A stretch of DNA of 64,000 nt from Caballeronia sordidicola (lineage in GTDB: Bacteria > Pseudomonadota > Gammaproteobacteria > Burkholderiales > Burkholderiaceae): NCBI RefSeq assembly GCF_002220365.1, contig NZ_MTHB01000206.1:1-64000 (forward strand). The letters are read 5' to 3'. Positions 41,577 through 48,463 of the stretch are shown piece by piece; position 1 is the stretch's first letter, and each line of letters starts with the position of its first letter. Made by a program: the position numbers and the translations under genes. The notes beneath the pieces are model-generated. The model saw nothing but the letters and a program-made list of their open reading frames with translations. It was not told the origin of the DNA and searched no databases.

Positions 41577-41604
41577 CCCCGCCGCCGTGCGGGGTGTTTG
41601 TTTT
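41577..41604 (+). terminator. Intrinsic terminator of YeiH-type gene
   Basis: CCCCGC (41577-41582) pairs with GCGGGG (41589-41594), followed by TGTTTGTTTT, 36 bp after the stop codon. Confidence 0.8.
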
Positions 41605-41701
41605 CCGATGAGATTACAAGCGCAATGCAAGCGCAACGGCACGTGTGTTGCTACCCTCTTGTCTTAGGGTTTCCAGCAATCACACCGCGAGGATATTGCC
41701 G

Positions 41702-42436
41702 ATGGCCTACGAACTGTATTATTGGGATGGTCTTCAAGGCCGCGGTGAATTCGTCCGGCTCGCGCTGGAAGACGCCGGCGCTGAGTACGTTGACGTGTCA
41801 CGCGGCGCGAAGAAGGACGGACAAGCCACCGCCGCCATGATGAAGATTATCAACAGCAAGACCGAGCCGCATATTCCTTTCGCCCCGCCATTCCTGAAGG
41901 ACGGCGAACTGATCGTGCCGCAAGTTGCGAACATCTTGCAGTATCTGGGGCCGAAGCTTGGTCTCGCGCCAAAGGACGAAGGGCTGCGCTATGTCGCGCA
42001 CGGTTTGCAGCTGACGATCGCGGACATGGTGACCGAAGTCCACGATACCCATCATCCGCTCGCGGGCGGTCTTTATTACGAGGACCAGAAGGACGCCGCG
42101 AAGAAGCGCTCGAAGGATTTCATCGAGAGCCGGGTTCCGAAATTCATCGGCTATTTCGAGCGCGTGCTGGCGCAGAATCCTCATGGCGATACGCAGATGA
42201 TCGGCAACACGACGACGTACGTGGATCTGTCGATATTTCAACTTGTCGACGGCCTGCACTACGCCTTTCCCCGCGCAATGAAAAAGTTCGGCAGCCTGTA
42301 TCCGCGCGTGGCGGCATTGCACGATGCCGTGCTTGAACGACCGAATATCGCAGCGTATGTGGACTCGGAGCGGCGGATTCCATTCAACGAATCCGGCATC
42401 TTCCGTCATTACCCGGAGCTGGATCAGGACGCCTAG
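41702..42436 (+). CDS. Glutathione S-transferase family protein
   Basis: The protein has 244 residues from the ATG at 41702. The N-terminal thioredoxin-like domain begins YELYYWDGLQGRGEFVRLAL, where an early Tyr or Trp could activate glutathione. It continues with IPFAPPFLKDGELIVPQVANIL, containing the cis-proline region and the glutathione gamma-glutamyl binding site, and an all-helical C-terminal domain (about 95-225) with TTTYVDLSIFQLVDGL as N-capping box. It resembles sigma/alpha-like bacterial GSTs. The aldo-keto reductase 54 bp downstream is probably co-transcribed, suggesting joint detoxification of reactive carbonyls. Confidence 0.87.
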   Translation: MAYELYYWDGLQGRGEFVRLALEDAGAEYVDVSRGAKKDGQATAAMMKIINSKTEPHIPFAPPFLKDGELIVPQVANILQYLGPKLGLAPKDEGLRYVAHGLQLTIADMVTEVHDTHHPLAGGLYYEDQKDAAKKRSKDFIESRVPKFIGYFERVLAQNPHGDTQMIGNTTTYVDLSIFQLVDGLHYAFPRAMKKFGSLYPRVAALHDAVLERPNIAAYVDSERRIPFNESGIFRHYPELDQDA

Positions 42437-42490
42437 GATCCCTGGCTCGGCCGGCCTGTATCGGATAAACGTAATCAAAAGGAGCATCAG

Positions 42491-43294
42491 ATGATCGAAA
42501 CAATTCCCTCCTTCGGACTCGGCACCTTTCGCGTGGACGCGGAGAAAACCGCCAAGTCTGTCACGAGCGCGCTGCAACTCGGGTATCGCCATATCGATAC
42601 CGCGCAGCTCTACAAGAACGAAGAAGCCGTCGGCAAAGGCGTGCGTGACTCGCTCGTGCCGCGAGACGATATCTGGGTCACCACCAAGGTCTGGCACGAC
42701 CGGCTGCGTCGCGAGGACGTGGTGAAAAGCCTGGTGGAAAGCCACAAGAAGCTGAACATCGGCACGATCGATCTCGCGTTGATTCATTGGCCCTCGCCGG
42801 ATAGCGTGGTGCCCGTCGCCGAGTCGATTGCGGGCTTTCAGGACGCGCAAAAGCAGCAGTTGATCCGGCATTTTGGCGTGTCGAACTTCACCGCGCCGTT
42901 GCTCGAGGAAGCATTGAACGCGCCCGGAGGCGAGGGCATTGTGACGAACCAGTTCGAAATCAGCCCGTTCCTCGCGAACCGCAAGCTGGTCGAGGCAACG
43001 CAAAAGCTCGGCGTGAAGGTGACCGCCTATATGCCGCTCGGCGAGGGGCGCGCGCACAAAGACCCCACGTTGGCTGCCATCGCGAAGAAGCACGGCGTGA
43101 CGCCCGCTCAAGTGACGTTTGCTTGGCTGCTGTCGCGCGATATCGTGGTGCTGTCGGCATCGACGAATCCGGAACATCAACAAATCAACTGGGACTCGCA
43201 AAAGGTGAAGCTGGACGCCGACGATATTGCGAAGATCGATGCGCTCGACGAAGGCCAGCGAAATGCGAAGCCGCCGTTCGCGCCGAAGTGGTGA
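42491..43294 (+). CDS. Aldo/keto reductase (2,5-diketogluconate reductase type)
   Basis: The 267-residue product has the AKR tetrad: Asp in YRHIDTAQLYKNEEAVG with Tyr four residues on, Lys in VTTKVWHDRL and His in LALIHWPSPD. NADPH-site elements are GVSNFTAPLLEEAL and LSASTNPEHQQINWDS. The length is like DkgB, so it may reduce 2,5-diketo-D-gluconate or methylglyoxal. AAAAGGAG lies before the ATG. A terminator follows. Confidence 0.92.
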   Translation: MIETIPSFGLGTFRVDAEKTAKSVTSALQLGYRHIDTAQLYKNEEAVGKGVRDSLVPRDDIWVTTKVWHDRLRREDVVKSLVESHKKLNIGTIDLALIHWPSPDSVVPVAESIAGFQDAQKQQLIRHFGVSNFTAPLLEEALNAPGGEGIVTNQFEISPFLANRKLVEATQKLGVKVTAYMPLGEGRAHKDPTLAAIAKKHGVTPAQVTFAWLLSRDIVVLSASTNPEHQQINWDSQKVKLDADDIAKIDALDEGQRNAKPPFAPKW

Positions 43295-43317
43295 CTGAGT
43301 AATTTGACGTAGAACAC

Positions 43318-43349
43318 AACCCGGCTTCGGCGTGACGAGGCCGGGTTTT
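43318..43349 (+). terminator. Intrinsic terminator after aldo/keto reductase gene
   Basis: AACCCGGC (43318-43325) pairs with GCCGGGTT (43340-43347) around a 14-nt loop and is followed by TTC, 24 bp after the stop codon. Confidence 0.82.
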
Positions 43350-43469
43350 CTGACCCTACCCGTTCCCACGTTGCCAATCAACCGAAGGGTAGGCGCGACA
43401 TAGTCAATAGAAAGCGCGTGGTCGATGCTGCAACCCGTCGTGCATTGACCCCTCAACGCATTTGTCATC

Positions 43470-43697
43470 GCGTTGGCGCTGGGGATCAAGGCAGTATTTT
43501 TGTGCTTGCGCACACGGGTGCGGGGACCCTTTGGATGGCCGTTCCCTCCGACGTCGGGGGCAAGCTTGCTGGTCGTGCCAACGGACTTCGCTTATTACGC
43601 CGTTCACCAGCGGGTGCCAGGCAACCCAGTATGCACATGTACGTCGGAGCACTGCCCCGAGGGCCCTTGCGGGTGATATCCTTGCCCCGCGCCATTG
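43470..43697 (+). ncRNA. Candidate structured RNA upstream of ClC channel gene
   Basis: A stretch of about 220 nt in the 433-bp gap before the ClC gene is closed by a long interrupted stem: GGCGC, GGGG, CAAGG and TAT (between 43475 and 43497) pair in register with ATA, CCTTG, CCCC and GCGCC (between 43676 and 43693), giving 17 pairs plus one T-A pair, with small bulges. Inside are perfect hairpins TGTGC-TTGC-GCACA (43501-43514) and GGGT/ACCC (43516-43529) and a CACC/GGTG hairpin near 43605-43616. The same stretch is almost free of stop codons in five frames without any frame resembling a protein. I cannot match it to a known RNA family; strand is assigned from the downstream gene and could be the opposite. 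Confidence 0.5.
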
Positions 43698-43727
43698 GCC
43701 TCGACCCGCTCCGACATTCAAGCTCAC

Positions 43728-45464
43728 GTGCTTTCATTCCTGCTTAAACTTCGCACCCGGGCACAGATCCGGTTCCGTTTCTCCGAATCCCACTCCATGC
43801 TCGTGTGGGCCGTGATTGTCGGCGTGGCCGGCGCATTCGCGACTGCGGCGTTTCGCATTGGCATCGACGAATTGCAGCGGCTTTTCGGCGGCGATCACGG
43901 TAACTTCGTCGAGATGGCCACGCGCCTGCCCTGGCCCGTACGGGTCGCGTTGCCCACAGCGGGCGGGCTGATCGCGGGCCTGTGCTTGCTGATAGCGCGG
44001 CGTCGTTCCGCAGGTCAGGCGAATGCCGACTACATGGAAGCAGTGACCATTGGCGACGGTGTCGTGCCGGTCTCACCGAGCCTGTGGCGCAGTATCTCTT
44101 CGCTGTTCACCATCGCAAGCGGCGGCTCCATCGGCCGAGAAGGCTCGATGGTGCAGCTCGCGGCGCTGTGCGCGTCGCTGATCGGCCGCTGGGTCCACTT
44201 CGATCCGCCACGCCTGCGCCTGCTCGTCGCCTGCGGCGCCGCGGCCGGGATCACTTCAGCGTACAACGCGCCTATCGCCGGCGCGTTCTTCGTGACCGAA
44301 CTCGTGCTCGGCTCCATGGCCATGGAAAGTTTCGGGCCGATCGTGGTGTCCTCGGTGGTCGCCAATATCACCATGCGCGAGTTCGCCGGCTATCGGCCGC
44401 CTTACGAAATGCCGGTGTTCCCAACAGTCACCGGCGTCGAAGTGCTGCTGTTCGTCGTGCTTGGGTTGCTCTGCGGCGTGCTGGCGCCTTATTTCCTGCG
44501 CCTGCTGGCGGCATCGAAACAACGCTTCGCCAAGCTGCCCCTGCCGTTGCCAATCCGGCTCGGACTCGGCGGCCTGATTGTCGGCGTGATCTCGATCTGG
44601 TACCCGGAGGTCTGGGGCAACGGGTATGAAGTCGTCAACGCGATCCTGCATCATTCGTGGACTTGGGAAGCGCTGGCAGCGGTGCTGTTCTTCAAGATCG
44701 TCGCGACCGCTGCAACCGCGGGGTCTGGCGCCGTGGGCGGGATTTTCACACCCACGCTTTTCGTGGGCGCGGTAGTCGGCTGCCTGTTCGGGCTGGCAGC
44801 GCATGCGATCTGGCCGCACTCCACATCCGCGCCGTTTGCGTACGCGATGGTCGGCATGGGCGCGTTCCTCGCGGCGGCCACGCACGCGCCGTTGATGGCA
44901 ATCCTGATGATCTTCGAAATGACGCTGAGCTATCAGGTCATGCTGCCGCTGATGCTCTCGTGCGTGGTGGCATTTTTCATTGCCCGGGCGTCGGCGCAGA
45001 CGTCGATGTACGAGGTCACACTGCGGCGTAACCGCGATGAAAAAGAGCGCTCGCGGCTCGCCGCCACGCAAATGCGCGAGCTTGTGAAACCGGCTGACAC
45101 CGTGGTCCCGCTCGATGCGGACGTGAAGACCATGACGCGGGTGTTCCTCGAATATCCGGTGAAGTACCTTTACGTCGTTGATGCCGACGGGCAGTTTCGC
45201 GGCGTGGTGGCGCTCAAGGACATCACGTCCGACCTGCTCGATGAGCGCGACACCGCCGTCAAAACTGCCTCGGATTATCTGCAACCTCATTTCGATGTCC
45301 TCACACCGGACATGTCGCTGGGTGAGGCGTTGCAGCATTTCCTGGCGTTCCAGGGCGAGCGGTTGCCGGTTATCGACTGCCCGGCGCGGCCGGTGTTACT
45401 CGGCGTTGTCTACAAAACATCGCTTCTCGATGCTTACTTCCGATTAAACCCGGCCTCACGCTGA
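43728..45464 (+). CDS. ClC-family chloride channel/antiporter with CBS domains (ClcB-like)
   Basis: This protein is about 578 residues from a GTG at 43728. The ClC core has GDGVVPVSPSLWRSISSLF near residue 110, ASGGSIGREGSMVQLAALCA near 130 (GREG with the gating glutamate), and GSGAVGGIFTPTLFVGAVVG near 345 (the GxFxP filter motif). Two CBS domains fill residues 445-575. Retention of the gating glutamate suggests a Cl-/H+ antiporter, possibly for acid resistance or, less likely, fluoride export. The gene is preceded by the candidate structured RNA, whose stem ends 34 nt before the start, so RNA-based control is possible. The start codon is uncertain because several in-frame GTG/TTG codons exist. 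Confidence 0.88.
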   Translation: MLSFLLKLRTRAQIRFRFSESHSMLVWAVIVGVAGAFATAAFRIGIDELQRLFGGDHGNFVEMATRLPWPVRVALPTAGGLIAGLCLLIARRRSAGQANADYMEAVTIGDGVVPVSPSLWRSISSLFTIASGGSIGREGSMVQLAALCASLIGRWVHFDPPRLRLLVACGAAAGITSAYNAPIAGAFFVTELVLGSMAMESFGPIVVSSVVANITMREFAGYRPPYEMPVFPTVTGVEVLLFVVLGLLCGVLAPYFLRLLAASKQRFAKLPLPLPIRLGLGGLIVGVISIWYPEVWGNGYEVVNAILHHSWTWEALAAVLFFKIVATAATAGSGAVGGIFTPTLFVGAVVGCLFGLAAHAIWPHSTSAPFAYAMVGMGAFLAAATHAPLMAILMIFEMTLSYQVMLPLMLSCVVAFFIARASAQTSMYEVTLRRNRDEKERSRLAATQMRELVKPADTVVPLDADVKTMTRVFLEYPVKYLYVVDADGQFRGVVALKDITSDLLDERDTAVKTASDYLQPHFDVLTPDMSLGEALQHFLAFQGERLPVIDCPARPVLLGVVYKTSLLDAYFRLNPASR

Positions 45465-45748
45465 AATTGCTCGCTGCGTGCAAATTGCGGCAGTCTACCG
45501 AAGCGCCCCAGAGATGCCCGTCTACGACCCTATTCTAGATTTCGCTCGAAGAACGGCCGTCGACACCGCTTGAAACAAGGCTCGGCAGGCAAGCACCATT
45601 CATCAGGTGAAGCACTGGAAAACCGGACTGGTCGATTGGCATAGCCTTTGCTCGAATCCTCGCTACTATTCTCCGTATGGCGTCGTGTTTGTGCTGCTTG
45701 GGTACCGCTTGCGTGAGCTTGTGTGCTAAGTGTCTGGAGGGTTGAGCG
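45465..45748. other. Intergenic region with sigma-54-type promoter
   Basis: The 284-bp gap between the ClC gene and the small secreted protein gene holds the -24/-12 element annotated separately and no recognisable gene. Confidence 0.55.
45636..45652 (+). promoter_or_regulatory. Candidate sigma-54 (RpoN) promoter
   Basis: TTGGCATAGCCTTTGCT has GG at 45638-45639 and GC at 45650-45651 with exactly ten bases between, and matches TGGCAY-N5-TTGCW. Transcription would start near 45663, 86 bp before the small secreted protein gene. Confidence 0.6.
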
Positions 45749-46024
45749 ATGAAAACCTCAACGGCTTTATTGATGGTTCTGGTATCCGTGTCGTGCTATG
45801 CCGCGCCGATCCATACGGACGATGCGGCAATCTACGCTGCTCGCCAGGCTGATTCCATGCGCGCAGCGCTTGCGATTCGCGCCAATGCTCCGCCCGTCTC
45901 GCCGCCAGCGCCCGACGTGCGTGCGCAGGTACTCGATCATGCGCACTGGTCTCATGTGGAATTGCCGAAGTCGCGCTCGCCCAGCCACGGCATGGTGAGC
46001 CAGGTAATAGCGGTGCAGACCTAG
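45749..46024 (+). CDS. Small secreted hypothetical protein
   Basis: The product is 91 residues with a signal peptide (MKTSTALLMVLVSVSCYAAP, cleavage near 19). The mature part is about 70 residues, proline/alanine-rich in the middle (PPVSPPAPDVRAQVLDHAH), with several histidines (ten-residue DHAHWSHVEL) that might bind metal. TGGAGGG precedes the ATG. A sigma-54-like promoter lies upstream. No family recognised. Confidence 0.68.
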   Translation: MKTSTALLMVLVSVSCYAAPIHTDDAAIYAARQADSMRAALAIRANAPPVSPPAPDVRAQVLDHAHWSHVELPKSRSPSHGMVSQVIAVQT

Positions 46025-46095
46025 ACGTTCAGACGTGAAGCTGCTGCGCGAGCATGGCAACTCATATTGACCACAAAAAACAACCAAGGGCACCA

Positions 46096-46338
46096 ATGAC
46101 CGATACGCACGTGAATGCCGGCTTGAACGACGAGCCGATCGATGACGAAATTGCAGACGTATTGCGTGATCTGAAGTTTCCCACCAACAAGGATGGCATT
46201 GTTGATGCGGCGCGCGCTGCAGGCGCCAGCAATGACGTGATTACCGTGTTCGATGGATTGCCTGAACAGGACTACGCCAACGCCGATGCCGTGGAGCAGT
46301 TGCTAGGCAGCAACGGCGGATCGGGAATTTCCAGCTGA
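46096..46338 (+). CDS. DUF2795-like small protein
   Basis: This acidic 80-residue protein reads VLRDLKFPTNKDGIVDAARA then VFDGLPEQDYANADAVEQLL, the pattern of DUF2795 (a short domain with FPxxKxxl...Lpx.Y). AAGGG precedes the ATG at 46096. DUF2795 is of unknown function and resembles small DNA- or stress-associated helical proteins. It lies 71 bp after the small secreted protein gene and could be part of the same transcript. Confidence 0.75.
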   Translation: MTDTHVNAGLNDEPIDDEIADVLRDLKFPTNKDGIVDAARAAGASNDVITVFDGLPEQDYANADAVEQLLGSNGGSGISS

Positions 46339-46361
46339 GCGGCTGCACGTTCGCCCGTCCT

Positions 46362-46982
46362 TCAGACCACGTCAGACCCAAACACTACGCGGCTAAAAAA
46401 CTTAGCCAGGACGGCTTCGGACATTTCACTGCCGCAAGCCTGCGGATCCGACGTATAAAAAAACTGCATTCCATCGATCAACGCCGTCAGTCCCAGCGCA
46501 AGCTGCTCCGCGGGCATGGGCAACGGCGTCCCTGCCCGTTCTGAAAACGCAACGATATAAGCGGTCGTCGTCTGCAACAATTCCCGGATAAATGCATTGA
46601 ATTGCGCGCGAAATTTCGCATCGCGACTTGATTGCAATTTCGCCTCTACCCACAGCAGAAAACACTTGTTGTCGCGGTAGCACTCACTGTAATACTGCAA
46701 CAGGCGGGCTTCCATGTCGGCCCTGCTCGCTTCGCCATCGAAGATGGAGTGCAGCCGGCCCATGATCCCGTCGTGATCGCGCTTGAGCAGTTCCAGAAAC
46801 AAAGCGGACTTGCTGCCGAAGTTCGAATAGAACGCACCGCGCGTATAACCCGCCGCCACCGCAATGTCCTCGACACTGGCGGCCACAAACCCTTTCTTCA
46901 TGAAAACAGTTTGTGCGGCGTCCAGCAAACGCTCACGCGTTTGATCACGGCTTTGCTCCCGGGTGAGGCGAATTCGTTTCAT
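46362..46982 (-). CDS. TetR-family transcriptional regulator of RND efflux operon
   Basis: The protein has 206 residues. The TetR helix-turn-helix reads RERLLDAAQTVFMKKGFVAA, then SVEDIAVAAGYTRGAFYSNF with the tail GSKSALFLELLKRD (AcrR/NalC type). The C-terminal ligand domain is helical. It is divergent from the RND adaptor gene; an inverted repeat at 47008-47055 in the 320-bp gap is a candidate operator. It most likely represses the efflux operon until a substrate binds. Confidence 0.92.
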   Translation of the reverse strand: MKRIRLTREQSRDQTRERLLDAAQTVFMKKGFVAASVEDIAVAAGYTRGAFYSNFGSKSALFLELLKRDHDGIMGRLHSIFDGEASRADMEARLLQYYSECYRDNKCFLLWVEAKLQSSRDAKFRAQFNAFIRELLQTTTAYIVAFSERAGTPLPMPAEQLALGLTALIDGMQFFYTSDPQACGSEMSEAVLAKFFSRVVFGSDVV

Positions 46983-47302
46983 CCGGTGAGTTTAGCATCT
47001 CAAAATTGAATTATGATACGGCTGTGATTTCAGATTCATAGTTGTATTAGAATTCATCGCGTATCTGGCGACGAGGTACTGGAAAGCTTGATGGCCGTGG
47101 CATACCGCCTGTCCCAGGATCGCGCCCCAAATAGCGCCACATCTCAAAAATGCGCAGCGACAAACCGTGTCGACGCTGCGCGCCGGCCGTGCCTGCAAGT
47201 TCTTTGCGCGCACGGCGAGCCTTTGCGTCGAGGTCATTCGTGATTCTGCAAGTCTGTCGCCGCACGCGGCCATTGTCATTGGCATCGCTCCGATCGCGGT
47301 TA
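46983..47302. other. Divergent control region of RND efflux operon
   Basis: This 320-bp gap begins AT-rich (46990-47060, promoters and inverted repeat) and becomes GC-rich near the adaptor start. A longer in-frame extension of the adaptor from 47150 is open but arginine-rich and without family character. No other gene is seen. Confidence 0.6.
47008..47055. promoter_or_regulatory. Candidate TetR-type inverted repeat
   Basis: GAATTATGATAC (47008-47019) and GTATTAGAATTC (47044-47055) form an imperfect inverted repeat (9 of 12 positions) separated by 24 bp, inside the AT-rich part of the regulator/efflux divergent gap. Confidence 0.4.
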
Positions 47303-48463
47303 ATGTGGTTCGTGTTGCGCGGGTCGGGATCTTTTCCCCTTCGCCGCACGCTTGCGTGGTCACTCGGCGTGGCGGCTGTCGTCGCGTTCAGTGCATGCAG
47401 CAAGAAGGAAGCGCCCCCCGTGGCGCTGCGTCCCGTGGTCGCCATGGCCGCCGTCGCCGACACACACACGGTGCAGTCGTCACTGCCCGCGACTATCGAA
47501 GCGCGCTACTCGACCCCGCTGTCGTTTCGTGTGGCTGGGAAGATCATCGAGCGCCGCGTGCGTCTGGGCGACAGCGTGAAAGCCGGCGAGATCGTGGCAA
47601 AACTCGATCCCGCCGACAACGCCAAAAGCGCCGCGAGCGCAGCGGCGCAACTGTCCGCCGCCCAGCATCAGCTCACTTATGCCGAGCAGCAACTCACGCG
47701 CGACCGTGCCCAGGCGCAGGAAAACCTGATCGCGCGCGCACAACTCGAGCAAACCGAAAACGCCTACGCAGCAGCGCTCGCGCAGCGCAACCAGGCGCAG
47801 GCACAGGCCGCGTTGTCGGCCGATCAATTGAAATACACCACGCTTGTCGCTGACCGCGCCGGTGTCATCACGGCTGAACAGGCTGATACCGGACAGAACG
47901 TATCGGCGGGACAAGCCGTCTATAACCTCGCGTGGAGCGGCGAGATCGACGTGGTGGCGGACGTGCCGGAAACCACGCTCGGATCGCTCGCGGTCGGCCA
48001 GACAGCCACCGTGAAGCTTGCCGCGTTGGGAGGAAAACCGTTCGCGGCCCGCGTGCGCGAAGTGTCGCCCGCCGCCGATCCCCAAAGCCGCACCTATCGA
48101 GTGAGGATGACGCTGGAAGCGCCCACGCAGGAGGTCCGGCTTGGCATGACCGCCGACGTGGCCTTCGCGCAGGCGCCTGTATCTGGGGCATCCGGGGCAT
48201 CGGGGGCATCAAGCCAAGCATTCACGCTGCCCTCCACCGCGCTGTTTCACGCGGGCAAACTGCCAGCGGTCTGGATCGTGAAGGCGGACGGGTCGCTTGA
48301 ATTGCGACGCGTGGACGTGTCTCGATACGGCGAGCGCACCGTGACCGTTTCCAACGGCATCTCGCCCGGCGACCGAGTGGTATGGCAAGGTGTCCATACC
48401 GTTTCTGCCGGCGAAAAAGTTCGCGTGGTCGCGCCCTTGCATCCGGAAGATTTTGCGTCATGA
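47303..48463 (+). CDS. RND efflux periplasmic adaptor (membrane fusion lipoprotein)
   Basis: The product is 386 residues from the ATG at 47303. It has a lipoprotein signal ending FSAC (Cys about 32). The membrane fusion protein layout is visible: beta-barrel/lipoyl start SLPATIEARYSTPLSFRVAGKI, RLGDSVKAGEIVAKLDPADN (lipoyl half 1), a coiled-coil hairpin rich in Ala/Gln (about 105-165), TLVADRAGVITAEQADTGQNV (lipoyl half 2) and a membrane-proximal domain. It bridges the inner-membrane pump and outer-membrane channel. Its stop overlaps the pump start (ATGA). Confidence 0.92.
   Translation: MWFVLRGSGSFPLRRTLAWSLGVAAVVAFSACSKKEAPPVALRPVVAMAAVADTHTVQSSLPATIEARYSTPLSFRVAGKIIERRVRLGDSVKAGEIVAKLDPADNAKSAASAAAQLSAAQHQLTYAEQQLTRDRAQAQENLIARAQLEQTENAYAAALAQRNQAQAQAALSADQLKYTTLVADRAGVITAEQADTGQNVSAGQAVYNLAWSGEIDVVADVPETTLGSLAVGQTATVKLAALGGKPFAARVREVSPAADPQSRTYRVRMTLEAPTQEVRLGMTADVAFAQAPVSGASGASGASSQAFTLPSTALFHAGKLPAVWIVKADGSLELRRVDVSRYGERTVTVSNGISPGDRVVWQGVHTVSAGEKVRVVAPLHPEDFAS

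Noticed and set aside
41798-43513. 571-codon minus-strand frame opposite the GST and aldo/keto reductase genes
   Set aside because: Covers two recognised genes and a terminator on the other strand; no motif.
43470-43697. Fluoride riboswitch or other standard riboswitch before the ClC gene
   Set aside because: I cannot find the conserved crcB-motif pseudoknot sequences or any other consensus I know.
43404-43747. Five overlapping open frames before the ClC gene
   Set aside because: They overlap each other on both strands without signal, motif or ribosome-binding site; the pairing pattern suggests RNA instead.
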